Below are positions 15,859-24,907 of a DNA stretch of 64,000 nucleotides, one piece after another. The notes under the pieces are model-generated. The model was not told the DNA's origin, did no database searches, and saw nothing but the letters and a program-made list of their open reading frames with translations. The DNA lies in assembly GCF_014681765.1 (NCBI RefSeq), contig NZ_CP061502.1:124001-188000 (forward strand), written 5' to 3'. The first letter of the stretch is position 1. Every line of letters begins with the position of its first letter. The DNA comes from Roseicitreum antarcticum. Its GTDB lineage: Bacteria > Pseudomonadota > Alphaproteobacteria > Rhodobacterales > Rhodobacteraceae. The position numbers and the translations under genes were made by a program.

Positions 15859-18350
15859 GCCGGAATTTCCCATTTCTTTTGCTCGCCTATCGCCTTCGCC
15901 AGTTTATCGGAGGTCAACGGCTTGGACAGTGTCTGTACCCGTCCGGCGAAACCTTTCGACAGAGGGTTGTAGCTGGGCAGGTGCCCCGAGACGATAATCC
16001 CCTGCGTGGCATTCCATTTTTCAAGCGCCGCTTTTGCCAGCGACCAGCCTTCGATCTGGCCATGCAACGTCAGATCGGTCACGATCAGATCCACGCGTGT
16101 GGCTGCAATGTGGTGATGCGCCTCGCTTGCATCCTGGCAAGTGATGAGCCGTTGCGCATAGGGCAACAGAAGTCCCTGGGCGGTTGCCATATCGTTGGGA
16201 TCATCTTCGACGATCAGCACCGTTCCCAGATCGGGCAACCCGTGATCAGGCGGGGGATGATCCACCACGGGTTTGGTGTGCAAGGGCAGGGTCAGTTTTA
16301 CCAGTGTGCCTTTGCCGGGCTGCGACGTGATGGCAACATCGCCGCCTGATTGGCGCATGAAGCCATAGACCATGGCAAGCCCCAGCCCGGTTCCGCCGTC
16401 GCGCGCCGAAAAGAACGGTTCCATCGCATGGGCAAGGATGTCCGCGCTCATGCCGCTGCCGGTATCTTTGGCCTCGATGATGGCGTGGCCATCGTGTTCT
16501 GACACCCGCAGGGTAATCATGCCGGGCCCGTCAATGGCCTGACCGGCGTTCAGGCACAGGTTCAGAATGGCGCTTTCCATTTGTCCGGGGTCAATCAGGA
16601 CGGGCAGCGCGCCCGCCTCAATCCGGATGCGAAAATCGATATCATCCCGCAAGGCAAAGCCGATCAGATCGTCCATACCTTCGACCAGCGCGGTCAGGTC
16701 GACGATCTCGGGCGCAAGATGCTGACGCCGGGCAAAGGATAGCAGCCGCTGGGTCAGCGAGGTGCCCAGATCGACGGCGCTGGAAATCGTCTGATACATC
16801 GCCTCGCGGCGGCTGTCAGACGCGGTTTGCAACAGATGCAGATTACCTGAAATGGTTGAAAGGATATTGCCGAAATCATGCGCGACCTCGCCCGATACCT
16901 TGCCCAGGGCTTCGATCCGCTGGATTTGCTGCAAACGATCTTCCATCTGGCGCCGTTCGGTCACATCGGCCACCAGAACCACCAGCCCCCCGTCGGGCAG
17001 CGCGCTTTCACGCCATTCCAGATACCGGTTGTCGGCCGTCAGCAACACCCCGTCACACAGACGATCCGGCAGCGGGGTGCAGCGCGGCAGATCGACGATC
17101 TCGGCCAGTTTAGGGCGGCCCGACAGTCTGGCGGGATCAAGCCGCAAAACCTCGGCCAGCCGGTCGTTGTGGGCAATGACAGTGCCCTGATCCGACAAGA
17201 TCGCCACACCATCGCTGATGCCCGTCATCATGTTTTCAAACAGGGCGGTGCGCTGGGTCATCTGCCGGTTTGACCGATCAAGCCGGATGGCATTGGCCCT
17301 GAACACCCGGAACGCGTGGAATAGTTTGCCGATCTCGTCGCCGGTGCCTTCGCCGCGCGGCAATCCGGCCTGCCGGTCGCCCGAGGCAAGACGCACCATC
17401 GCATTTGAAATACGCCCTAAATTGGCGATCACATATTGCGATACAAACGCCGCTGCGATCAGCGCAACGATGGAACTGACGGCCCCGACGGTCAGAATGG
17501 TCGATTTTGCAACGGCAATCGCGGTGGTGGCGCGGGCGCGTTCCGCAGCGATGCTGGACTGTGCCGCCGATGTGACGGCCGCCGAATGCGCTGTCAGCGC
17601 AGATGCCGCGTTCCGAATGTTCACGAGGGCAGCTTCGGCGCGCAGCCGACTGGCAAGTTCCAACCGCCGCAACTCGAACAGGCCTTCGCGCCCTTCGGCC
17701 AGTTCGCGCAACCGTTGTTGCGCGGCATGATCGGGCCGAAATGCCGCGACACGCGCGCTTGCGACCAGCGCCACAAACTGACGTTGGTATTCACCGACAC
17801 CAATCAGGTTTTCGGCCCGCCCGGCCCCCAGAAGGGCTGCGGCCTGACCTTGCAGGGTCAGCCATGCCTGCCGTTCGGCGGGGCCAACCATGTTCAGGGC
17901 AGACTGCGCGGCAAAGTTTCGTTCCAGCTTTGCCAGTTCGGCGTTTAGCCGCAAGACCTGATCGCGGTAGCCTGCCCGCGTGGCACTTTCCTGAACCAGT
18001 GTGTCAATCGCCTGATGGGCCTGATCCAGGGTTTCGATCAGGTCCGATGTTTGCGGGATATCTTGCTGAATCTCGCGCAGCAGGGTGCGCGCAGCGCCGC
18101 CTTCTTGCGCGATGCGAAACGGGCTGTCGAGCGTCAGCAAGTAAGGGGCTTCGGTCGCCAGTCGGGCGGATTGCCGTGACAACCGAAGCGCGGTGTCAAC
18201 GCGCGTCAGTGTGTCATTGTGCAACCGATCCAACCGGTCGGCGCCCTTACCCAGCGCAATCCACGCAACAGAACCGACGATCAGGGTCGCGGCGGCCAAT
18301 ACTGTCAGGGCCAGCAACAACCGCGTCTGAATCGACAGGCGCGGCATCAT
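15855..18350 (-). CDS. Hybrid sensor histidine kinase (HAMP-PAS-HisKA-HATPase-receiver)
   Basis: An 831-residue membrane sensor. Transmembrane helix 1 is at about 10-32, a long helical periplasmic domain at 33-284 resembles TorS-type sensor regions, and helix 2 is at about 285-307. HAMP (308-360) and a PAS-like domain (367-470) follow. The phospho-acceptor helix has GEVAHDFGN with His-491. The ATPase domain shows the N-box (Asn-597/601), DTGSG and GGTGLGL, and a C-terminal receiver (708-825) has Asp-759 and Lys-810. No histidine phosphotransfer domain is present. The start overlaps the stop of the response regulator gene by ATGA. It probably senses the substrate of the divergent ABC importer, perhaps through its binding protein. 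Confidence 0.93.
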   Translation of the reverse strand: MMPRLSIQTRLLLALTVLAAATLIVGSVAWIALGKGADRLDRLHNDTLTRVDTALRLSRQSARLATEAPYLLTLDSPFRIAQEGGAARTLLREIQQDIPQTSDLIETLDQAHQAIDTLVQESATRAGYRDQVLRLNAELAKLERNFAAQSALNMVGPAERQAWLTLQGQAAALLGAGRAENLIGVGEYQRQFVALVASARVAAFRPDHAAQQRLRELAEGREGLFELRRLELASRLRAEAALVNIRNAASALTAHSAAVTSAAQSSIAAERARATTAIAVAKSTILTVGAVSSIVALIAAAFVSQYVIANLGRISNAMVRLASGDRQAGLPRGEGTGDEIGKLFHAFRVFRANAIRLDRSNRQMTQRTALFENMMTGISDGVAILSDQGTVIAHNDRLAEVLRLDPARLSGRPKLAEIVDLPRCTPLPDRLCDGVLLTADNRYLEWRESALPDGGLVVLVADVTERRQMEDRLQQIQRIEALGKVSGEVAHDFGNILSTISGNLHLLQTASDSRREAMYQTISSAVDLGTSLTQRLLSFARRQHLAPEIVDLTALVEGMDDLIGFALRDDIDFRIRIEAGALPVLIDPGQMESAILNLCLNAGQAIDGPGMITLRVSEHDGHAIIEAKDTGSGMSADILAHAMEPFFSARDGGTGLGLAMVYGFMRQSGGDVAITSQPGKGTLVKLTLPLHTKPVVDHPPPDHGLPDLGTVLIVEDDPNDMATAQGLLLPYAQRLITCQDASEAHHHIAATRVDLIVTDLTLHGQIEGWSLAKAALEKWNATQGIIVSGHLPSYNPLSKGFAGRVQTLSKPLTSDKLAKAIGEQKKWEIPA

Positions 18351-19090
18351 GGGGTGCCGGGAATGAAGATGTAGCCCTGGCCGCGCCGGGTCTGCAAATG
18401 CACGGGTTTCGAGGGCACGGCCTCGATCTTGCGACGCAGGCGCAGGATCAGCACGTCAATGGTGCGGTCCATGTAGTGAGAAACGTCATTGCCCAGTTCG
18501 CTCAGTAATTCCATGCGTGGAATAATCCGGTCCGGATGACGCAGGAAATAGTCCAACAAGCGATATTCGGCGTTGGTCAGCGCAATTTCGGCACCATCGG
18601 CCTCAAGCAATTCGCGCCGCGTCTGGTCAAGGCGCAGGTCCCCGAACCTGACAATCGTGCTGGTGGAACGATCCGCGATCCCCAGCGCGGTATGCCCGGT
18701 GCGGCGCAGAACGGCGCGAATGCGGGCGATCAATTCGCGTGGGTTGAACGGCTTCAACAAGTAGTCGTCGGCGCCAGTTTCCAGTCCGATGATCTTGTCC
18801 ATTTCGTCGCCACGCCCGGTCAGCATCACAACCGGCAGGCCGAACCTGTCCCTGATCCGCAGCGCCAGCGCGAGGCCGTTTTCACCGTTGAGGTTGAGAT
18901 CAATCAAGGCCAGGTCGACCGCAGGGGTTGCGCCAAGCGAAAAAAACGAGGCGCCATCCGCCATGGCAAGCGGAGTCAGGCCGTTTTCCTGAAGCAGCGC
19001 GGCGAGCGTTGTGCGCAGATCGATGTCATCATCAATGATCGCGACAACCGGCTTGCGCGGTCCACTTGTCACCGCCGTGATTTGCTGCAT
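18347..19090 (-). CDS. OmpR/PhoB-family response regulator
   Basis: A 247-residue regulator with a receiver domain (IIDDDIDLRTTL acidic patch, phospho-acceptor Asp-64 in ALIDLNLNG, Thr in VVMLTGRG, Lys in LLKPFN) and a C-terminal winged helix (LTNAEYRLLDYFLRHPDRII, then YMDRTIDVLILRLRRKIE and RRGQGYIF). The ATG at 19090 is chosen because AGAGGGA lies about nine bases upstream; an in-frame ATG at 19144 lacks such a site and would shorten the divergent promoter region. First gene of the regulator-kinase-HAD operon, divergent from the ABC importer at 19321. Confidence 0.94.
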   Translation of the reverse strand: MQQITAVTSGPRKPVVAIIDDDIDLRTTLAALLQENGLTPLAMADGASFFSLGATPAVDLALIDLNLNGENGLALALRIRDRFGLPVVMLTGRGDEMDKIIGLETGADDYLLKPFNPRELIARIRAVLRRTGHTALGIADRSTSTIVRFGDLRLDQTRRELLEADGAEIALTNAEYRLLDYFLRHPDRIIPRMELLSELGNDVSHYMDRTIDVLILRLRRKIEAVPSKPVHLQTRRGQGYIFIPGTP

Positions 19091-19159
19091 AAGCCGATCC
19101 CTCTTCCCTTCGTGTATCGTCTTGTAAAACAACGTGGGATACAATTCGCATAAATGTTT

Positions 19160-19197
19160 ACAATATTACGGCTGACAAAGGCGCCCTGTAATATTGT
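19160..19197. promoter_or_regulatory. Inverted repeat in divergent promoter, candidate response-regulator site
   Basis: ACAATATTAC (19160-19169) and its exact complement GTAATATTGT (19188-19197) are separated by 18 bases, in the 230-base region between the two-component operon and the importer operon. AT-rich 10-base arms in an otherwise GC-rich region fit a regulator binding site. Which protein binds is inferred from position only. Confidence 0.55.
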
Positions 19198-19320
19198 TCA
19201 TGATTGAAGTGGCTGTGCGTAAGATAGTTCATCCAAACCCCTATCGTCCAAAGCCGATTGGCCGTGCCAGTATAGGCGACCTGCATCTGGGAGGGTGCGG
19301 AGCCATTTAGGGAGGAGACA

Positions 19321-20352
19321 ATGATGAGAGCTGTTTCAATCAGCGCGATCGCGCTTGCGGCCAGCCTGTCGGCGGGCGCCGTCACCGCACAAAGTCTGGA
19401 TGTGGTATGCTCGAACGAGCAAGCCTGGTGCGATCTGATGGCGCAGAATTTCGGTATCGATACCGGGATCGACGTGGCCATGGTACGGAAATCCACGGGC
19501 GAGGTTCTGGCCCAGATCCGGGCCGAGGCCGGAAACCCAAAGGTTGATGTATGGTGGGGCGGCACGGGCGACCCCCATCTGATCGCCGCCAACGAAGGCC
19601 TGAGCGTCGCCAGCGGTGCGGATACCTCGCAGCTTCTGGGCTGGGCACAAAACATGTCCGATATGACCGAAGGCCGGGCAATCGGCGTGCATGTCGGTCT
19701 TTTGGGCATGATGTACAACACCGAGTTGCTGGAACAAAAGGGCATGCCGGTTCCGTCATGTTGGCGCGATCTGACGAAGCCCGAATATCAAGGCGAGGTG
19801 ACGGTGTCGAACCCGCAATCGTCAGGTACGGCCTACACGCAGCTTGCGACGTTGGTGCAGTTGTTTGGTGAGGATGAGGCCTTTGCCCTATTGGGCGATA
19901 TTGCGCGCAATGTGAACCAGAACACGCGGTCAGGTTCTGCCCCCAGTCGGATGGTGGCGCGCGGGGAATCTACAATCTCTGTCGGTTTCATGCATGATAT
20001 GGTCAATCTGAAGAAGCAGGGTTTCCCGGTCGAAATCGTGTCGCCGTGCGAAGGCACGGGGTATGAGACCGGCGCAGTATCCATCATCAACGGCACCCCG
20101 AACTTTGACGCCGCAAAGGCATGGGTCGACTATGTCTTGAGCGCAGATGCGCAATCACGGGGGCTGGAAGTGGGCGTATTCAACATCCCCTCGCACCCCG
20201 AAGCGGCGACGGACCCGGAAGCGCCTGACATGGCGTCGGTCAAGCTGATTGACTACGACTTTGCAACCTATGGATCATCTGAAACCCGCGAACGTCTGCT
20301 GCAGCGCTGGGAAGCCGAAGTGAAGTCACAAGGCGGCAACTTCGAAGAATAA
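19321..20352 (+). CDS. AfuA/FbpA-type periplasmic substrate-binding protein
   Basis: A 343-residue ABC-importer receptor. A signal peptide ends near residue 23 (SAGAVTA-QS). The mature protein has the type-II fold of the ferric-binding family: LDVVCSNEQAWCDLMAQNF, KVDVWWGGTGDPHLIAANE, GRAIGVHVGLLGMMYN and WRDLTKPEYQGEV. AfuA from Actinobacillus, once annotated ferric, was shown to bind hexose phosphates, so the ligand may be a phosphorylated sugar rather than iron; no cluster of metal-binding tyrosines is obvious here. A GGAGGAG site lies just before tandem ATGs (19321 or 19324). First gene of a receptor-permease-ATPase operon, divergent from a two-component system. Confidence 0.88.
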   Translation: MMRAVSISAIALAASLSAGAVTAQSLDVVCSNEQAWCDLMAQNFGIDTGIDVAMVRKSTGEVLAQIRAEAGNPKVDVWWGGTGDPHLIAANEGLSVASGADTSQLLGWAQNMSDMTEGRAIGVHVGLLGMMYNTELLEQKGMPVPSCWRDLTKPEYQGEVTVSNPQSSGTAYTQLATLVQLFGEDEAFALLGDIARNVNQNTRSGSAPSRMVARGESTISVGFMHDMVNLKKQGFPVEIVSPCEGTGYETGAVSIINGTPNFDAAKAWVDYVLSADAQSRGLEVGVFNIPSHPEAATDPEAPDMASVKLIDYDFATYGSSETRERLLQRWEAEVKSQGGNFEE

Positions 20353-20368
20353 ATGAACCGACCTGTCT

Positions 20369-20397
20369 GCCCGTCCCGACATTAGTACGGGGCGGGC
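20369..20397 (+). terminator. Stem-loop after the binding-protein gene
   Basis: GCCCGTCCCG (20369-20378) pairs with CGGGGCGGGC (20388-20397), with one G-T pair and a 9-base loop, in the 79-base gap before the permease. No T-run follows, so partial termination or 3'-end protection of the receptor mRNA is more likely than full termination. Confidence 0.6.
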
Positions 20398-20431
20398 CGT
20401 TGGTATTTTCAGAACAGTTCAGGATAGTGAT

Positions 20432-22588
20432 ATGAAACGCACGGCGGGGCTTTGGCTTGCGATCGGGCTGGCGGGCTATTGCCTGCTGCCCTGGTACGTT
20501 GCGCAGGGCGGATTTTGGTCATTCGGCTGGCTGGCCAGCTTTACGCAAGCTGATGCGCCCGCCGCGATCTGGGCCTTCAGCGACCGGCCTTGGCTGTTGT
20601 TGCCGCTGCTGGGTCTTGCCGGTGCGGCGGGTGTGCTGTTGTTCGTCAGATCACCAATCAAAATGGCGCAAGGCCTTGTCGTCAGCGGGGCTGTCGGGCT
20701 GGGGCTGATGGCGGGCCAGGGTATGCTGGTTGTGGGCTTTGGTGCGCGTGCAACGTTGTTTGACGGCATCACACAGCCTGGCATGGGCATCGGCGCTTTT
20801 GTTACTGCGGCTGCGCTTTTGTTCATTGTCACCACGGCGATTTCCGGGCTGGGCCGGGGCCGCGGCGATGCGTTCGTGACCGGCATGGTCGGCGCGATTA
20901 TCGCGTTGGTGGCGCTGTTTGTGTTCTACCCGATGAGCTTCATTCTGGTGCGCGCCTTTGAACTGCGCGGCGGCGCAGGCTTTGGTGTGTCCGAATTTCT
21001 GCCCCGCTTTTTCGCGCCGGATATCTGGTCTTTCGGCTGCTTGCGTGGGCAAGGGTCTTGCGGGGCGGCCCTCAATTCCACCATGTTGGGGCTGGCCACG
21101 GCGACAGGCACCACAATCATGGGCCTTGCCTTTGCGCTGATCTTCACGCGCACCAATTTCCCCGCAAAGCGTTTGCTGCGGGTGCTGACGATCTTGCCGA
21201 TCATCACACCGCCCTTCGTGATTGGTCTGGTGCTGATCTTGCTTTTGGGGCGGTCTGGCACCCTGACGGTGTTCTTTGGCGATGTGCTCGGGGTTGAACA
21301 GACGCGGTGGCTTTATGGCTTCTGGGGTGTCTGGCTGGCACAGATGCTGTCGTTCACGCCGATTGCCTTTCTGGTGCTGATCGGGGTGGTCGAAGGCGTG
21401 TCGCCGTCGATGGAAGAGGCCAGCCAGACGCTGAACGCAAATCGCTGGCAGACGTTCCGCAACATCTCTTTGCCATTGATGCGACCGGGGCTGGCCAATG
21501 CCTTTTTGCTGGGCTTCATCGAAAGCCTGGCCGATTTTGGCAACCCGCTGGTTCTGGGCGGCAATTTCAATGTGCTGTCCACCGAGATCTACTTTGCCAT
21601 CGTTGGCACCGTCGCAGACCCCGCCAAGGCAGCAATTCTGTCCCTGATCTTGCTGTCCCTGACGCTGACGGCCTTTGTCGGGCAGCGCCGCTGGCTGGGC
21701 CGCAAGAATTACGCCACCGTCACCGGCAAGGGCGACAGTGGCCGCAATGCCGCGCTGAACCCTGCGTTGCGGTGGGCCTGCTATCTGGTTGCCCTGCCAT
21801 GGGCGGCGTTCACGTTGATCTTGTACGCGCTGATTATCTTTGGCAGCTTTGTGCGGCTTTGGGGGTATGACCACACCTTCACGCTGGAGCATTACCGCCG
21901 TGGCTTCAGCATCGTGCTGCGCAATGGTGTGCATTTCACAGGCGCGGCGTGGGACAGTTTCTTCACCACATTGACCATCGCAGCGATTGCCGCGCCTTTG
22001 ACGGCGGCGGTGGGGCTGGCCACGGCCTATCTGCTGGTCCGCCAAAATTTCGTGGGCAAGAACGCGTTTGAATTTTCAACGATGTTGTCCTTTGCCATTC
22101 CCGGCACGGTCATCGGGGTGGCCTATGTCATGGCGTTCAACTTCCCGCCGGTGGAGCTGACCGCGACAGGCCTGATCCTGGTGATCGTGTTCATTTTCCG
22201 CAACATGCCGGTGGGTGTGCGCGGCGGAATTGCAGCCATGAGCCAACTGGACAAGTCGCTGGATGAAGCGTCGATCACGCTGGGGGCCAATTCGGCCACA
22301 ACCTTGCGCCGCGTGATCCTGCCGCTGATGGGCCCTGCCATTCTGGCGGCGCTGACCTACAGCTTTGTGCGGGCGGTCACCTCGGTCTCGGCGGTGATCT
22401 TTCTTGTCTCGGCGCGCTACAATATGGCGACCTCGTTCTTGGTCGGACGGGTAGAGAACGGTGAATACGGCATCGCCATCGCCTATTCCGCTGTGCTGAT
22501 TGTGACCATGCTGATGGTCATTCTTGCCCTGCAACTGGTGATCGGCCGGCGCAAACTGCGCCGCACCGACCGCATTGAAACCAATTAG
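20432..22588 (+). CDS. ABC importer permease, fused double domain (AfuB/FbpB type)
   Basis: A 718-residue inner-membrane protein holding two copies of the binding-protein-dependent transport permease domain, as usual in the ferric/AfuB class. Each copy has the EAA loop that contacts the ATPase: first MEEASQTLNANRWQTFRNIS, second LDEASITLGANSATTLRRV. About twelve to fourteen hydrophobic helices are apparent, with an extra N-terminal group of four helices before the first core domain. It follows the receptor gene after a stem-loop and is 14 bases before the ATPase gene. Confidence 0.92.
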   Translation: MKRTAGLWLAIGLAGYCLLPWYVAQGGFWSFGWLASFTQADAPAAIWAFSDRPWLLLPLLGLAGAAGVLLFVRSPIKMAQGLVVSGAVGLGLMAGQGMLVVGFGARATLFDGITQPGMGIGAFVTAAALLFIVTTAISGLGRGRGDAFVTGMVGAIIALVALFVFYPMSFILVRAFELRGGAGFGVSEFLPRFFAPDIWSFGCLRGQGSCGAALNSTMLGLATATGTTIMGLAFALIFTRTNFPAKRLLRVLTILPIITPPFVIGLVLILLLGRSGTLTVFFGDVLGVEQTRWLYGFWGVWLAQMLSFTPIAFLVLIGVVEGVSPSMEEASQTLNANRWQTFRNISLPLMRPGLANAFLLGFIESLADFGNPLVLGGNFNVLSTEIYFAIVGTVADPAKAAILSLILLSLTLTAFVGQRRWLGRKNYATVTGKGDSGRNAALNPALRWACYLVALPWAAFTLILYALIIFGSFVRLWGYDHTFTLEHYRRGFSIVLRNGVHFTGAAWDSFFTTLTIAAIAAPLTAAVGLATAYLLVRQNFVGKNAFEFSTMLSFAIPGTVIGVAYVMAFNFPPVELTATGLILVIVFIFRNMPVGVRGGIAAMSQLDKSLDEASITLGANSATTLRRVILPLMGPAILAALTYSFVRAVTSVSAVIFLVSARYNMATSFLVGRVENGEYGIAIAYSAVLIVTMLMVILALQLVIGRRKLRRTDRIETN

Positions 22589-22602
22589 TTCAGGAGAGCC
22601 CG

Positions 22603-23652
22603 ATGAAAGGTTCCGTTCGCTTTGAAAATGTCACCAAGCGCTTTGGCGAGGTTGTGGCGCTGAAACCGTTGTCTATCGACATAGCGCCGGGGCAACTTGT
22701 GACGCTGCTGGGGCCGTCTGGTTGCGGCAAGACCACGACGCTGCGGCTGATTGCCGGGCTGGAAAGCGCCAGTGAGGGGCGCATCTTGATCGGGGGCGAG
22801 GATGTCACGCATCTGTCTGCAACCTATCGCAAGGTTTCGATGGTGTTTCAGTCATATGCCCTGTTTCCGCACATGACCGTTTTGGAAAACGTTGCTTACG
22901 GGCTGACCGTGTCGCGCGTGCCCCGCGCTGAGGCGCAGGGCAGGGCGGAACACGCGCTGCAAACCGTGGGGCTGACAGGCTTTGGCGCGCGGCTGCCGTC
23001 TGAACTTTCGGGCGGCCAGCAACAACGCGTCGCGGTCGCCCGTGCGATCGTGCTGGAACCCGAAGTGTTGCTGTTGGATGAACCGCTGTCCAATCTGGAT
23101 GCAAAGTTGCGCCGCCATGTACGCGAGGAAATCCGCGAGATTCAGCAGCGGCTTGGCCTGACGGCGGTTTATGTGACCCACGATCAGGAAGAGGCGATGG
23201 CCGTGTCTGACCGGATTATCGTGATGAAAAACTCGGAGATCGCGCAGGAAGGCAGCCCGTTTGATCTGTACGACCGCCCGGCTTCGGCGTTCATTGCCGA
23301 TTTTATCGGGGATGCCAACCTGATCGACGTTGAGGTTCTCAGCTCTGACGCCGAAACCCAGATTGCGTATCTGGACCGTCGCCTGACCTTGCCTTTGCGC
23401 GATGTTGCGCGGGGTCCGGCGAAAATGGTGCTGCGGCCCCATCATGTCCGCCTGTCGCGCGAGGCAGGCCCCGATACCCATCCCGTGCAGGTCAGTTATG
23501 CGGCATGGCTTGGCAACTCGATCCAGTACACGCTGGACAGCCCCATGGGGTCGATCTTTGCGATTGCTGTTCCTGAACCCAGTCCTTTGCGCAATGGTGA
23601 CACCGCACATCTGCATTTTGACCCGGCGGATATCAGGCTGGTGCCAGCTTAG
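22603..23652 (+). CDS. ABC importer ATPase (AfuC/PotA type)
   Basis: A 349-residue ATPase that powers the permease above. Walker A is GPSGCGKTT, the Q-loop is VFQSYALFP, the ABC signature is [15 protein letters not shown], Walker B is [13 protein letters not shown], and the switch histidine is in VYVTHDQEEAM. The C-terminal 110 residues form the TOBE/regulatory domain of the polyamine/iron/sugar importer class. Strongly coupled to the permease (14-base gap). No other gene follows in the operon; the next gene, LysR, converges on it. Confidence 0.95.
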   Translation: MKGSVRFENVTKRFGEVVALKPLSIDIAPGQLVTLLGPSGCGKTTTLRLIAGLESASEGRILIGGEDVTHLSATYRKVSMVFQSYALFPHMTVLENVAYGLTVSRVPRAEAQGRAEHALQTVGLTGFGARLPSELSGGQQQRVAVARAIVLEPEVLLLDEPLSNLDAKLRRHVREEIREIQQRLGLTAVYVTHDQEEAMAVSDRIIVMKNSEIAQEGSPFDLYDRPASAFIADFIGDANLIDVEVLSSDAETQIAYLDRRLTLPLRDVARGPAKMVLRPHHVRLSREAGPDTHPVQVSYAAWLGNSIQYTLDSPMGSIFAIAVPEPSPLRNGDTAHLHFDPADIRLVPA

Positions 23653-23885
23653 AAAGCAACAGCCTGCGCCAGGCCCGGGTCGTCGCGGCACTTTTCAGCA
23701 CCTCGGTGCAGCCGTCGGCGCCGGTGGCTACGCCCGCCGGTCATCACGATGTTCTGCGCCCCAAAACATGACCGCGCCGCGCACTGCTTTTGCCATCGCG
23801 AACGATGGGTCGGTTGCACCGACGGGGTGCATGGCTTGAGGATCAGCGGGGGTTTGTGGCCTGCCTGGAAAAAACTGAAGCCCGG

Positions 23886-24800
23886 TCAGCGATCTTTGTC
23901 GGAAACACGTCTGGATCCTGATTCCGGATAGCTGGTTGCGTGGCGCATGAGATCTTTGGCAATATCAAGCGCCTGATCGGCCAAGGCATTGCGTTTCATG
24001 CGGCTGCGCGCAACAAGGATCGGCAGGTCCATTGGGTGGGTTTCGACACGGATCACGGCCAGCTTGTGCGCCGACAGTTCGGCCGCAATCGCCGTTTTTG
24101 GCAGCAGGGCCAGACCGGCACCGTCAACCGCAAGCCGGATCATCATGAAAAGGTCGTCAGTATAGAGGAAGCGGCGGTTGCGCACCTGCCCGAAGGCGGG
24201 CGCATAGGTATGATCGTGTACCGGCGACTGCCAGCCGTAGCTGATGATCGGGTACGCGCCCAGTTGCGCGTCCGAAATGACCGCAGGGTAGAGACCAGGC
24301 CGGGCCACCCAGACCATGGGATAGGTTCCCAGCCGTTCGAGGCGCAGCCGGGAGTCGGTCGCTTCCTCGGACAGGAAAGCAAGTTCAAGCTGGTCGGTCA
24401 GCAGATGGTGCAGCAAGTTGGCCGATTGATTGACCTCGATCTCCAGTCGCAGGTCGGGCTGTGTCGCCTCCAGGCGGGCTGCAAGCGCCATCAGCCAGGT
24501 CGCCGCCACCGCACCGTTGGCGCCGATGCGCAGCCGCGTTTCAACGGGAACGGCGCCTTGCCGGAACGACAGGTCATCCGTCAGGCGCAGGATCTTTTGG
24601 GCATAATCCAGAAGTTCGCGCCCCTGCTCCGTCAACGTCAGATTGCGGTCCCGGTGCAGAAGCGTCACGCCAAGCTCATCCTCCAGGCCCCGGATGCGGG
24701 ACGAGACCGTGGGTTGCGAAATATTCAGCCGCTCAGCCGCGCGCCGGAAGCTGGACAGACGGTAAACCCAGAAGAATGTCTCAAGGCTGTGGATCTGCAC
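23886..24800 (-). CDS. LysR-family transcriptional regulator
   Basis: A 304-residue regulator with an N-terminal helix-turn-helix (SSFRRAAERLNISQPTVSSR) and a periplasmic-binding-protein-like effector domain (LRIGANGAVAATWLMALAA onwards). I choose the GTG at 24800, which gives the canonical LysR opening (V/M)QIHSLETFFWVYRL. The longer start at 24869 would add 23 atypical residues and place the ATAG-N7-CTAT palindrome (24814-24830) inside the gene; with the GTG it sits just upstream, where autorepressor sites normally lie. It is divergent from the RraA-like gene at 24908 and probably regulates it. Effector is unknown. Confidence 0.88.
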   Translation of the reverse strand: MQIHSLETFFWVYRLSSFRRAAERLNISQPTVSSRIRGLEDELGVTLLHRDRNLTLTEQGRELLDYAQKILRLTDDLSFRQGAVPVETRLRIGANGAVAATWLMALAARLEATQPDLRLEIEVNQSANLLHHLLTDQLELAFLSEEATDSRLRLERLGTYPMVWVARPGLYPAVISDAQLGAYPIISYGWQSPVHDHTYAPAFGQVRNRRFLYTDDLFMMIRLAVDGAGLALLPKTAIAAELSAHKLAVIRVETHPMDLPILVARSRMKRNALADQALDIAKDLMRHATSYPESGSRRVSDKDR

Positions 24801-24813
24801 GCAACGACACCAT

Positions 24814-24830
24814 GATAGAAAAGTTCTATC
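24814..24830. promoter_or_regulatory. LysR-type box GATAGAA-AAG-TTCTATC
   Basis: A perfect 7-base inverted repeat around AAG that contains ATAG-N7-CTAT and T-N11-A, the classic recognition shape for LysR-type regulators. It sits in the LysR/RraA divergent region, 14 bases from the preferred LysR start and 78 bases from the RraA start. Confidence 0.7.
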
Positions 24831-24907
24831 AGCATGATCGAGTAAATCCAGTGGACTTGCAACATGCATGTATCGCGTAATGGAAAAAATGAAACGGATG
24901 GACGGCC

